41,249 bases of DNA from positions 1 through 41,249 of the forward strand of contig UQAQ01000025.1 of the NCBI GenBank assembly GCA_900539115.1. The letters are read 5' to 3'. The notes under the pieces are model-generated. The model ran no database searches. It was not told where the DNA came from and worked only from the letters and a program-made list of their open reading frames with translations. Source of the stretch: an uncultured Roseburia sp. (lineage in GTDB: Bacteria; Bacillota; Clostridia; Lachnospirales; Lachnospiraceae). Position numbers and translations under genes: made by a program. Shown piece after piece: positions 34,200-40,773 of this stretch (positions are counted from its first letter, which is position 1; every line of letters starts with the position of its first letter).

Positions 34200-35059
34200 T
34201 TATTCCTCCGTTTCATCACTGAAAATAATAAGTTTATGATTAAAACAAAGACAAACAATACCACACCGGTAGCGATCAACGCCTCACGGTGAAGATCCTG
34301 TGCATATCCCATCTCCATCGCGATATTTGTCGTCAATGTCCGGACTCCCTGCAAAATTCCCTTTGGCATACGCGGCTGGTTTCCTGCAATCATAATAACC
34401 GCCATCGTCTCACCGATCGCTCGTCCGATACCGAGGATCACACCTGCCATGATTCCGGATTTTGCTGCCGGTAATGTAGCGAAAAATACACTTCGTATCG
34501 GATCGGCTCCGAGTGCCAGAGAGCCTTCATAATAACTTTCCGGCACTGCCCGGATCGCGGATTCGGACACTCCGATGATCGTCGGAAGGATCATCAATCC
34601 TAAAAGAATCGATGCGGTCAAAATGCCGGTTCCATCTCCTACTGCATGAAGTGCGTCTGTCAACTCGCGAACCATCGGTACGATCACGACTAATCCAAAG
34701 AAACCATAAACAACAGAAGGAATGCCGGCAAGCAGATCAATCGCCTGCTTCAGATATGGATATATCTTCTTCGGGCAAAACTTTGCCATAAATACTGCGG
34801 TAAAGATTCCCACCGGCACTCCGATGATAATCGCTCCCACGGTAACGTAGATACTTCCTAATATCATCGGAAGAATTCCGTAAATATCATTGCCCGGTTT
34901 CCATTTCTCCCCGGCAAGGAATTTGAAAACTCCAATTTTTGCCATTCCCGGTATTCCGTTTGCAAAGAGAAATACACAAATCAGAATTACGGCTAAGATG
35001 GATACACATGCTGCCAGCAAAAATAAGATTTCCATTCCCTTTTCTTTCCACTGTTTCAT
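34196..35059 (-). CDS. pstC: phosphate ABC transporter permease PstC
   Basis: 287 aa with six membrane helices; contains the loop YYEGSLALGADPIRSVFFATLPAAKSGI typical of PstC. The partner of PstA, encoded 24 bp after pstS. Confidence 0.95.
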   Translation of the reverse strand: MKQWKEKGMEILFLLAACVSILAVILICVFLFANGIPGMAKIGVFKFLAGEKWKPGNDIYGILPMILGSIYVTVGAIIIGVPVGIFTAVFMAKFCPKKIYPYLKQAIDLLAGIPSVVYGFFGLVVIVPMVRELTDALHAVGDGTGILTASILLGLMILPTIIGVSESAIRAVPESYYEGSLALGADPIRSVFFATLPAAKSGIMAGVILGIGRAIGETMAVIMIAGNQPRMPKGILQGVRTLTTNIAMEMGYAQDLHREALIATGVVLFVFVLIINLLFSVMKRRNK

Positions 35060-35083
35060 ACTAACTCTCCATTCCGGGGCAGA

Positions 35084-35998
35084 TTATTTCACATCTGCCC
35101 AGCTTGTAATATCACCGGTGTAAATACCCTTTACTGTATCTGTGCTGATGTCATCAACCGGGTTTGCTTTGTTTACTACAACTGCGATTCCGTCAAGCGC
35201 GATCGCCGTCGCTTTTACGCCCTGGGATGTCTCTGTGTCTTTCAATTCACGAGATGCCATACCGATATCGCAAATGCCGCTGATTGCTGATTCTACACCA
35301 GTAGTTGAGTCAGATGTCTGGATTTCAATTTCTGCATCCGGATTTACTGCCGTGTAAGCTTCTTTCAGTTTTTCCATAACCGGAGATACGGAAGAAGAAC
35401 CTGCTACAACAACTTTTCCTTTTGGTTTGCTTCCTGCATAAGCACCATTATCGGAGTTTTTGATGTAACCGTTTTTCTCGATAACGCCCTGTCCGTCAGA
35501 ACTCAGGATATAGTCGATAAAGTCTTGTGCCACATCGCTCAAACCGTCTTTTGTCACAATATTAAACGGACGGGAAATTTTGTATGTACCACTCTTGATA
35601 TTGTCAACCGTTGCTTCATTTCCGTCGATTTTTACTGCTTTTACCGAATCATTCAAAGATCCGAGGGAAATATAACCGATGGCATATTCATTTCCTGCTA
35701 CGGTGCTCATCATAACAGATGTGTTATTTGTTACACTGGCATCTTCGGTTGTGTTATCCACTTTATTGCCATCTGCATCTTTTTCTTCGATACCGAATAA
35801 CTCGATAAATGCGCCTCTTGTACCGGATCCATCTTCTCTGGATACAACGGTGATTGCTTTGCTACTATCAAATTCTGAACCTGAGTTATCTCCTGTACCT
35901 GTTCCTGCGGAATCTCCTGAACTGCTGCCACAGCCTGTCAGACATCCTGCGATCATTACTGCGCTCAAAACTGTCGCCAATACTTTCTTCATCTTCAT
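35084..35998 (-). CDS. pstS: phosphate-binding lipoprotein PstS
   Basis: 304 aa. A type II signal peptide ends in AGCLTGCG (Cys19 or Cys23, the latter in LTGC). The mature part has two homologous substrate-binding halves; SREDGSGTRGAF (about 57-68) and VAGSSSVSPVMEKL (about 195-208) are the phosphate-contacting loops of the PstS fold. It captures phosphate outside the membrane. Start ATG at 35998 has GGAGG 10 bases upstream; the frame extends to 36088 but that part lies in the leader. First gene of pstSCAB-phoU, under a Pho-type promoter. Confidence 0.94.
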   Translation of the reverse strand: MKMKKVLATVLSAVMIAGCLTGCGSSSGDSAGTGTGDNSGSEFDSSKAITVVSREDGSGTRGAFIELFGIEEKDADGNKVDNTTEDASVTNNTSVMMSTVAGNEYAIGYISLGSLNDSVKAVKIDGNEATVDNIKSGTYKISRPFNIVTKDGLSDVAQDFIDYILSSDGQGVIEKNGYIKNSDNGAYAGSKPKGKVVVAGSSSVSPVMEKLKEAYTAVNPDAEIEIQTSDSTTGVESAISGICDIGMASRELKDTETSQGVKATAIALDGIAVVVNKANPVDDISTDTVKGIYTGDITSWADVK

Positions 35999-36088
35999 AA
36001 TTTGTTTTCCTCCATTTCTATCCCGGACTTCTCGCCGGCATATTCGTCTCTTTTTTCTGATCCGGTCTCTGCCGTGATCATGTTTCAC

Positions 36089-36135
36089 ATCTTACGTGTC
36101 ATTTGTAAAATGTAAAATCACTTTTATGTAAAATC
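36089..36135 (-). promoter_or_regulatory. Pho-box-like promoter module of pstSCAB-phoU
   Basis: On the minus strand: GATTTTACATAAAAGTGATT, then three TTTTACA hexamer-type repeats in all (36127-36133, 36111-36117 and 36104-36110). Nine bases after the last comes a -10-like TAAGAT (36089-36094). There is no separate -35, as expected for a PhoP-activated promoter. The arrangement is repeated almost exactly upstream of the next gene. Confidence 0.65.
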
Positions 36136-36153
36136 TTTGAAAAATGTAAGTAA

Positions 36154-36390
36154 TCAATATTCCTCACTTTTTTTGATGAGCCACAGGTATCCGCCGACAC
36201 CTCCGACGGCTACTGTGATCAGGCAGGATGCGGTAAGTGCCAGCTCTCTCGCCTGTGCTGCATGGCTGCAAAAAAGGCTGCTTAAAGTAAACGCAATACT
36301 GCCGCCTACTAAAAAGCAACCTATCAATAACATTGTCATAAATAATTCCGGGTTATTAAGATACCACGGTTTTCTTTGTTTTTCGCTCAT
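36154..36390 (-). CDS. small two-helix membrane protein, unknown
   Basis: 78 aa. A short charged N-terminus, one helix at about residues 16-39 (MTMLLIGCFLVGGSIAFTLSSLF), a short loop with Cys-Ser-His, and a second helix at about 47-70 ending before KKSEEY. No family recognised. ATG at 36390 follows GGAGG by 8 bases; an ATG 15 bases earlier overlaps that site. It is preceded by a Pho-box-like module matching that of pstS and lies directly upstream of pstS, so a role in the phosphate response is likely by position. Whether it is transcribed together with pstS is unclear since pstS has its own module. Confidence 0.75.
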   Translation of the reverse strand: MSEKQRKPWYLNNPELFMTMLLIGCFLVGGSIAFTLSSLFCSHAAQARELALTASCLITVAVGGVGGYLWLIKKSEEY

Positions 36391-36440
36391 AATGAATTCC
36401 TCCATTCACATCGATAAATCTTTCTTTTCACTCTGATTTC

Positions 36441-36487
36441 ATCATACGATGCAAATGTAAAATTCATAATCATTTTTGTGTAAAATC
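36441..36487 (-). promoter_or_regulatory. Pho-box-like promoter module of the small membrane protein
   Basis: On the minus strand: GATTTTACACAAAAATGATT, then TTTTACA (36456-36462) exactly 23 bp after the first TTTTACA (36479-36485), and TATGAT (36441-36446) after a 9 bp gap. Both spacings equal those at pstS. The upstream half lies inside the last codons of the neighbouring phosphatase gene. Confidence 0.65.
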
Positions 36488-37132
36488 GAAGAGAAATTCG
36501 CGTAAATCTTTTACATTATCGACAACTTTCTCAGCATCAAAACTCTCCAAAAGTTCTTTATCGCGAAATCCCCAGCTTACGAGTACACACGGAAGTCCGC
36601 TGGCGCAAGCCGTCGCATAATCCACTTCGGAATCTCCGATGTAAACTGCCTCATCTTTGGTCGATCCCAGTTCTTCCAGTGCCGCATAAACCTCATCCGG
36701 TGCCGGTTTTCTCTGTCTTCCCTCGACTTCTCCAATCGCCGCACTGACACATCCGGAAAAGTAAATTTCATTTAACTCTTTCACTGCTGCATCGTTTTTA
36801 TTGGAAACAATTGCCAATTTCGCACCATTTTCTTTCAATTCGTTCATCAGATCCACGACACCGTCATAGGCTCTCGTCTTAATCTGGCAATGATCCGTAT
36901 AATATGCCCGAAAGGCTTCAAATGCCTCTTCAAACTGCGGATTTTCCCTGCCCTCCGGCGTCGCACGCTCCATCAGTTTTCCGATGCCATTGCCGACAAA
37001 CCGGCGGATCTCTTCGAGACTGTGTGTCTTCCATCCAAAACGCTCCATGATGACATTGACGCTGTCACACAAATCCTCCAATGTATTTAATAATGTTCCA
37101 TCCAGATCAAATATGATCGTATTGTATCTCAT
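36470..37132 (-). CDS. HAD hydrolase, phosphoglycolate phosphatase-like
   Basis: 220 aa. DLDGTLLNT (Asp9 nucleophile, Asp11), an alpha-helical C1 cap, SNKN (about residue 109) and YIGDSEVDYATACASG carry the four HAD motifs. Members of this Gph/PpaX group hydrolyse phosphoglycolate or pyrophosphate; the exact substrate is open. ATG at 37132 has AGGAGG 8 bases upstream, in the tail of a gene remnant. Its 3' end contains half of the Pho-box-like promoter of the next gene. Confidence 0.9.
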   Translation of the reverse strand: MRYNTIIFDLDGTLLNTLEDLCDSVNVIMERFGWKTHSLEEIRRFVGNGIGKLMERATPEGRENPQFEEAFEAFRAYYTDHCQIKTRAYDGVVDLMNELKENGAKLAIVSNKNDAAVKELNEIYFSGCVSAAIGEVEGRQRKPAPDEVYAALEELGSTKDEAVYIGDSEVDYATACASGLPCVLVSWGFRDKELLESFDAEKVVDNVKDLREFLFDFTQK

Positions 37133-37144
37133 TTTTCATTCCTC

Positions 37145-37294
37145 CTAACACTTTTGGATGATGGCTATGGCAAGTACTGCTGTCAGCACATGCCAAACTG
37201 CTGAAACCACAGCAGCATCACTCCATTCGTTATAATATCGGATTGATTCATAAATATCTTTATGATCACCGGCGCAAATACACTGATCAGTTTG
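37145..37294 (-). pseudogene. 3' tail of a disrupted gene upstream of the HAD phosphatase
   Basis: A 49-codon open frame, ending in TAG at 37145, reads GDHKDIYESIRYYNEWSD and then a hydrophobic stretch (AAVVSAVWHVLTAVLAIAII). It has no start codon and runs into a TGA at 37295-37297. The stop sits right before the ribosome-binding site of the HAD gene, the spacing of a normal operon partner. This looks like the C-terminus of a chromosomal membrane-associated protein cut off at about 37295-37310. The family is not recognised. Confidence 0.35.
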
Positions 37295-37371
37295 TCACCG
37301 ACAGAAGCAACATAGGTCAGATATTCTGCTGCGCTGGAACGGATGGTTATTTCATCTTTTTTCTTTTTCAA
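37183..37371 (-). pseudogene. 5' fragment of a RhuM-family gene
   Basis: Starting from TTG at 37371 (AGGAGG eight bases upstream), the frame encodes KKKKDEITIRSSAAEYLTYV followed by ASVGD. This matches the N-terminus of RhuM-family (virulence protein RhuM/Fic-associated) proteins. After residue 25 the similarity stops and about 37 unrelated residues follow to a stop at 37183. Full RhuM proteins are around 330 aa. It lies 13 bp after the DUF262 gene, and its ribosome-binding site is between them. A remnant left by a deletion or insertion; the fragment might still be translated. Confidence 0.5.
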
Positions 37372-37384
37372 ATGAATCGCCTCC

Positions 37385-39178
37385 TTATATCCAGCCTTTT
37401 TTCTTGAATTCTTCAATTCGGGCCAAATCTTCCTCAGAAGGCGCCTGCGCTTCGCTTTCTTCAACCGGTATGTTCGAATACTCATTATTCCATCTATTCA
37501 AAATTTTTATGATTTCATCAGAAACACGGATATCGCGTTTCATTATAGAGTCCATGTTCCAATCGGCAACATCAGAAGTGCCCATCGCCTTTGTAATTGC
37601 AATTTTTGATGCTGCATATTCCTTTTTCTTCTTACCAAAATAGCCGTTGCCAGCTACGATATTAAGCTTCTTTTCAAATGGTAACTTATTGCCTATATGC
37701 TCAATCTTTTCCTTGACGGTCGCGTCTGACTCATCTGGGAAATAGTTTGTCTGCCACTTTCGAGGAAAGATATGCTCAATTTCCCATTTTGCGGGCAGAA
37801 GTTCATCTTGCTGCTCATATGCCAATGTTTTCAAAAGCATACGTACCGCATTACGATTAGGATTCTGAATATAAGGTTCCAGCTGAGCCAAATCAATATT
37901 CTTGAATTCAAACGTTGGTACATCTGAAGCAACGATTGCTGAATTCAATTTCAGAATATCTGGCTTTACAGCATTGATGGTCGGAATCATAAGATACTTT
38001 GTCATCAATTCCATAAGAAGCTTATTCAAGAACAGTGCAAATCGCACTTCAAAATTTTCTTCATTTCGATAACATATATAATAAATTACTACCGGATATT
38101 TCCAAAACTCATTTGGATAAGAACTCAAAATATCGAGTGTCTGCTTGATTTTCGTATTCTTGGACCAAGCCTCATTCTCTATTTCTTCCCCCTTGTTGAC
38201 AACTTTCCATAGATTCAAAATCACAAATAGTGTATCTATCAGTTCCGATTTATATAGACGCTCAAATTTATTGGCAGCATAATACTTTCTTACGCCGGGA
38301 GTAGTTGTCTTAGTATCTTGTTCCAATGCACGATAATAAAACATATTGTAGTAAAACAGCTGCTGAATGCTTTCGTTTGCGTCTGTAGCCTGCTCATCTA
38401 AATCCTTCCATCTGTCAATAAAGGCTTTTTTATCTTCCGGTTCAAGCTGGTTATAAATCTTTGCTTTAAAAATATCTGCATCTGACAAAGGCAGACCTCT
38501 ATCATTCAATGTTGAGAAGATTGTTAAAGCAGTATCTTGTGTATCCGCTGTAATTGGAAGCAAAATAGCTTGACTCAGTAATGCATAAATAAACTGATAT
38601 ACCATCAAAGGGTTCTCTGTAGAATGCTTATCAAACAGCTCTTGGAAGTAACGATAGTTCTTTGAATAGTTATCCTTTGCATTCTCGTCAGCGCATCCTG
38701 TTTCCAAAATTGAACGAAGTATCTCATTCCCGTCGTTATTTACAACACGTGATGTCAAGAGTATATTTTTATAGTCCACAGTACCCGTTAATTTATTGGT
38801 TCTCCAAATGGCAGGCTCAATTTTCCCAATAAAGTTATTAGCCTCTGCCGTTCTCTCTGATGCTGGGGTTGCAACTAACTTTGTATAAATGGCACGCAAT
38901 AGTAAAAACAATGATGTAATACGCTGCTGTCCATCGATTATTTCCTGCTCACCATCTTCGTTCTCATAAGAAACGACACTTCCAAGGAAATATGAACCTT
39001 CTCGCTCTGTACCGCCGCTTGTGGCTGTAAACTCCCATAAATCTTCAAAGAGTGTTTCCACCTGCACGTCTGTCCATGCATAAGGGCGCTGGTATTCCGG
39101 GATAACAAACGGCTTCGATTTACCACTTCCTAAAAGCGCCTCTACGCTTTGTTTGTTAACTTCTATTGTTGTTGGCAT
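37385..39178 (-). CDS. DUF262 + DUF1524 (GmrSD-like) nuclease, putative defence protein
   Basis: 597 aa. The N-terminal DUF262 (ParB-like NTPase/sensor) domain has VIPEYQRPYAW (25-35) and IIDGQQRITSL (80-90). A long helical middle part follows. The C-terminal DUF1524 HNH-like domain has IEHIFPRKW (467-475, His469) and the downstream IGNKLPFEKKLNI plus FGKKKKEY. This is the architecture of GmrSD-type modification-dependent restriction enzymes in a single polypeptide. ATG at 39178 follows AGGAGG by 8 bases. It lies between a toxin-antitoxin pair and a RhuM remnant, with no restriction-modification partner genes. A true anti-phage role is an inference from family and context. Confidence 0.88.
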   Translation of the reverse strand: MPTTIEVNKQSVEALLGSGKSKPFVIPEYQRPYAWTDVQVETLFEDLWEFTATSGGTEREGSYFLGSVVSYENEDGEQEIIDGQQRITSLFLLLRAIYTKLVATPASERTAEANNFIGKIEPAIWRTNKLTGTVDYKNILLTSRVVNNDGNEILRSILETGCADENAKDNYSKNYRYFQELFDKHSTENPLMVYQFIYALLSQAILLPITADTQDTALTIFSTLNDRGLPLSDADIFKAKIYNQLEPEDKKAFIDRWKDLDEQATDANESIQQLFYYNMFYYRALEQDTKTTTPGVRKYYAANKFERLYKSELIDTLFVILNLWKVVNKGEEIENEAWSKNTKIKQTLDILSSYPNEFWKYPVVIYYICYRNEENFEVRFALFLNKLLMELMTKYLMIPTINAVKPDILKLNSAIVASDVPTFEFKNIDLAQLEPYIQNPNRNAVRMLLKTLAYEQQDELLPAKWEIEHIFPRKWQTNYFPDESDATVKEKIEHIGNKLPFEKKLNIVAGNGYFGKKKKEYAASKIAITKAMGTSDVADWNMDSIMKRDIRVSDEIIKILNRWNNEYSNIPVEESEAQAPSEEDLARIEEFKKKGWI

Positions 39179-39216
39179 ATATAAAGCCTCCTTCATAATT
39201 TTTGTATTTTGTTTAA

Positions 39217-39238
39217 TTGTAGTATAACTTCTCTACAA
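39217..39238. promoter_or_regulatory. inverted repeat upstream of the DUF262 gene
   Basis: TTGTAG and CTACAA flank a 10 bp spacer containing a possible -10 (TATACT on the minus strand). One arm includes the toxin stop codon. It could be an operator or a partial hairpin; no clear -35 was found, so the gene may also be read through from the toxin-antitoxin operon. Confidence 0.35.
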
Positions 39239-39550
39239 ACCACGAATAATATTCAAATAATCCCGGCGTTGATCTACGACAGCATATACAATCACTTGCT
39301 TATTTTCCTCGTCAATTTTATAAAATACTAAGTCTTTTTCTAAAATAAGCACTTTATACCCCTGTCTCTTAAGGATAAGATATCTTGGCTCGGTTCCAAT
39401 GTATGGATCTTCTCCTAATTCAAGAATTCGTTTTTCAATCTCATCAAGTTTCTCAAGTGCTATTGTATTTCCAAAATTTTGAGCAATATACAAAACTATT
39501 TTTCTAATTCCTGCATCGGCTGTATCCGTCCTTATTACCGTATACTTCAT
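39233..39550 (-). CDS. RelE/ParE-family toxin
   Basis: 105 aa. KYTVIRTDTADAGIRKIVLYIAQNFGNTIALEKLDEIEKRILELGEDP matches the ParE/RelE fold; the C-terminal YKVLILEKDLVFYKIDEENKQVIVYAVVDQRRDYLNII holds the usual strand and the Arg-Arg-Asp-Tyr end typical of the RelE/ParE group. Members either cleave ribosome-bound mRNA or poison gyrase; which applies cannot be told. ATG at 39550 has AGGAGG 7 bases upstream; a GTG at 39556 is too close to it. Two bases after the antitoxin stop codon. Confidence 0.9.
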   Translation of the reverse strand: MKYTVIRTDTADAGIRKIVLYIAQNFGNTIALEKLDEIEKRILELGEDPYIGTEPRYLILKRQGYKVLILEKDLVFYKIDEENKQVIVYAVVDQRRDYLNIIRGL

Positions 39551-39552
39551 AT

Positions 39553-39831
39553 TCACCCCTCCTGAAGCATTTTTCTCAAATCATCAAATGTTTCAGTTAT
39601 CGGAGCGACCCTTCCATTCTTCACATCATCTTCTGCTTCGGCTAATACTTCTAGCAATTCTATTCTTGCTTTCATATTTTTATATTCTTCATAGGAAAGC
39701 GCAACCGTATCGCCTCTACCATTCACTGTAATAATTACTGCTTCTTTATTTTCCTTACACAGTTTTGATATTTCAGAATAATGATTTCGCAAATCAGCAG
39801 ATGGTCTTATTGTTTCTTGCAATGTCAACAT
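39553..39831 (-). CDS. Phd/YefM-family antitoxin
   Basis: 92 aa. LTLQETIRPSADLRNHYSEISKLCKENKEAVIITVNGRGDTVALSYEEYKNMKARIEL is the DNA-binding Phd/YefM core; the C-terminal acidic tail (ETFDDLRKMLQEG) would wrap the toxin. ATG at 39831 has GGAGG 8 bases upstream; earlier in-frame codons overlap that site. It is first in the operon and should repress it through the palindrome upstream. Confidence 0.92.
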   Translation of the reverse strand: MLTLQETIRPSADLRNHYSEISKLCKENKEAVIITVNGRGDTVALSYEEYKNMKARIELLEVLAEAEDDVKNGRVAPITETFDDLRKMLQEG

Positions 39832-39852
39832 ATTAGTCACCTCCATATATAC

Positions 39853-39883
39853 TATATGCAAATTATATCATCATTTGCATATA
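39853..39883. promoter_or_regulatory. perfect palindromic operator of the toxin-antitoxin operon
   Basis: TATATGCAAAT (39853-39863) and ATTTGCATATA (39873-39883) are perfect 11 bp inverted arms with a 9 bp spacer. The operon -10 overlaps the left arm and spacer, and the right arm falls inside the 17 bp promoter spacer. This is the expected binding site for the antitoxin or its complex. Confidence 0.75.
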
Positions 39884-39890
39884 TATTCAA
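39862..39890 (-). promoter_or_regulatory. promoter of the toxin-antitoxin operon
   Basis: TTGAAT (39885-39890), 17 bp spacer, TATAAT (39862-39867) on the minus strand; overlapped by the palindrome. Confidence 0.75.
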
Positions 39891-39909
39891 CAGTATTTTA
39901 TTTGCCGCC

Positions 39910-40668
39910 TCACATTTTCTCTGCCACAACAATGTTTGCACAATGCTTATGCGGAACACCTCCACTGTTGCAATCAAAAATAATCTCTTCGGTTTTGTGA
40001 AGCAGCCAGTCATGATACTGCATAAATATTTCTCCGGATTTCCACCGGAAACGATCCACACCATTTTTCCTGTTCTCCCGGACTTCAATAAACGGTTTTT
40101 CCACAAAAACATTCATCGCGTGCACTCCATTGGAATTGGTATATTGCTTCAAATTTTCAAATATACCTGCACGAAATTCTGGTCTGACAAAGTGCATCAC
40201 GCCACTGCATAAGATAATATCGTAGTTTTTTGTCAAACGGAAATCCTCAATATCCGCTTTGAAAAAATCCACATAAACACCCACTTTATCTGCCAATTGT
40301 TTTGCCTTTTCTATGCCCTTATCTGTAGCATCAAATGCCGATACAAAATATCCATTTTTTGCCAGGAAAACTGCATCTTTTCCCTCGCCGCATCCGATAT
40401 CCAATACTTTCAATGGTTTGACCGGTGGTTTTAATTTCATAATTTCATAGCAGAGTTGATTTGGCACCAATCCCCAATAATAATCGTCCTTTTGGTATCT
40501 TTTTTCATAATCTGCGTTGATTACCGCTTCGTATCCAAGCAGTGAATCCACACTGGTATCCAGTGTTTTGGCAATAATCGGCAGCAAATCAATATCCGGG
40601 CAGGATGTTCCTGCTCGTGTCAACCCCAGACCAAAAAAAAATTTATTTTTTGTACCCTCAAATATCAC
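39910..40668 (-). CDS. SAM-dependent methyltransferase with truncated XRE domain
   Basis: Up to 252 aa. Residues 21-47 (TSCPDIDLLPIIAKTLDTSVDSLLGY) are the last helices of an XRE domain, usually preceded by about 40 residues with the recognition helix; those are missing here. A short linker leads to a class I methyltransferase domain with VLDIGCGEGKDAVF (88-101), FDATDKG and DIILCSGVMHFV, similar to TehB-like enzymes. The GTG at 40668 is only 5 bp from the promoter -10 and is an unlikely start, so the true start is unclear and may lie further in. The catalytic domain looks intact. Possibly a pseudogene after an internal deletion. Confidence 0.6.
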   Translation of the reverse strand: MIFEGTKNKFFFGLGLTRAGTSCPDIDLLPIIAKTLDTSVDSLLGYEAVINADYEKRYQKDDYYWGLVPNQLCYEIMKLKPPVKPLKVLDIGCGEGKDAVFLAKNGYFVSAFDATDKGIEKAKQLADKVGVYVDFFKADIEDFRLTKNYDIILCSGVMHFVRPEFRAGIFENLKQYTNSNGVHAMNVFVEKPFIEVRENRKNGVDRFRWKSGEIFMQYHDWLLHKTEEIIFDCNSGGVPHKHCANIVVAEKM

Positions 40669-40673
40669 TTCCC

Positions 40674-40702
40674 ATTATACCTGCTATTGCAGTATATTGA
40701 AA
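40674..40702 (-). promoter_or_regulatory. promoter of the truncated methyltransferase gene
   Basis: TTTCAA (40697-40702), 17 bp spacer, TATAAT (40674-40679) on the minus strand. It seems intact although the gene's 5' part is lost. Confidence 0.5.
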
Positions 40703-40727
40703 GCAATATTTATGCTTGCAGAAGAAA

Positions 40728-40753
40728 GGAGTGCCACATTTCCGCGGCACTCC
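40728..40753 (-). terminator. intrinsic terminator of the recombinase gene
   Basis: GGAGTGCC pairs perfectly with GGCACTCC over a 10 nt loop; on the minus strand it is followed by TTTCTTC. It lies 20 bp after the recombinase stop codon. Confidence 0.75.
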
Positions 40754-40773
40754 ACACTCTGTAAGCATCCACC

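Noticed and set aside
37183..37485. Longer 100-codon version of the RhuM fragment beginning inside the DUF262 gene
   Set aside because: The first 37 codons overlap the DUF262 coding end in another frame and are not protein-like; the TTG at 37371 with a proper ribosome-binding site gives the RhuM-type N-terminus.
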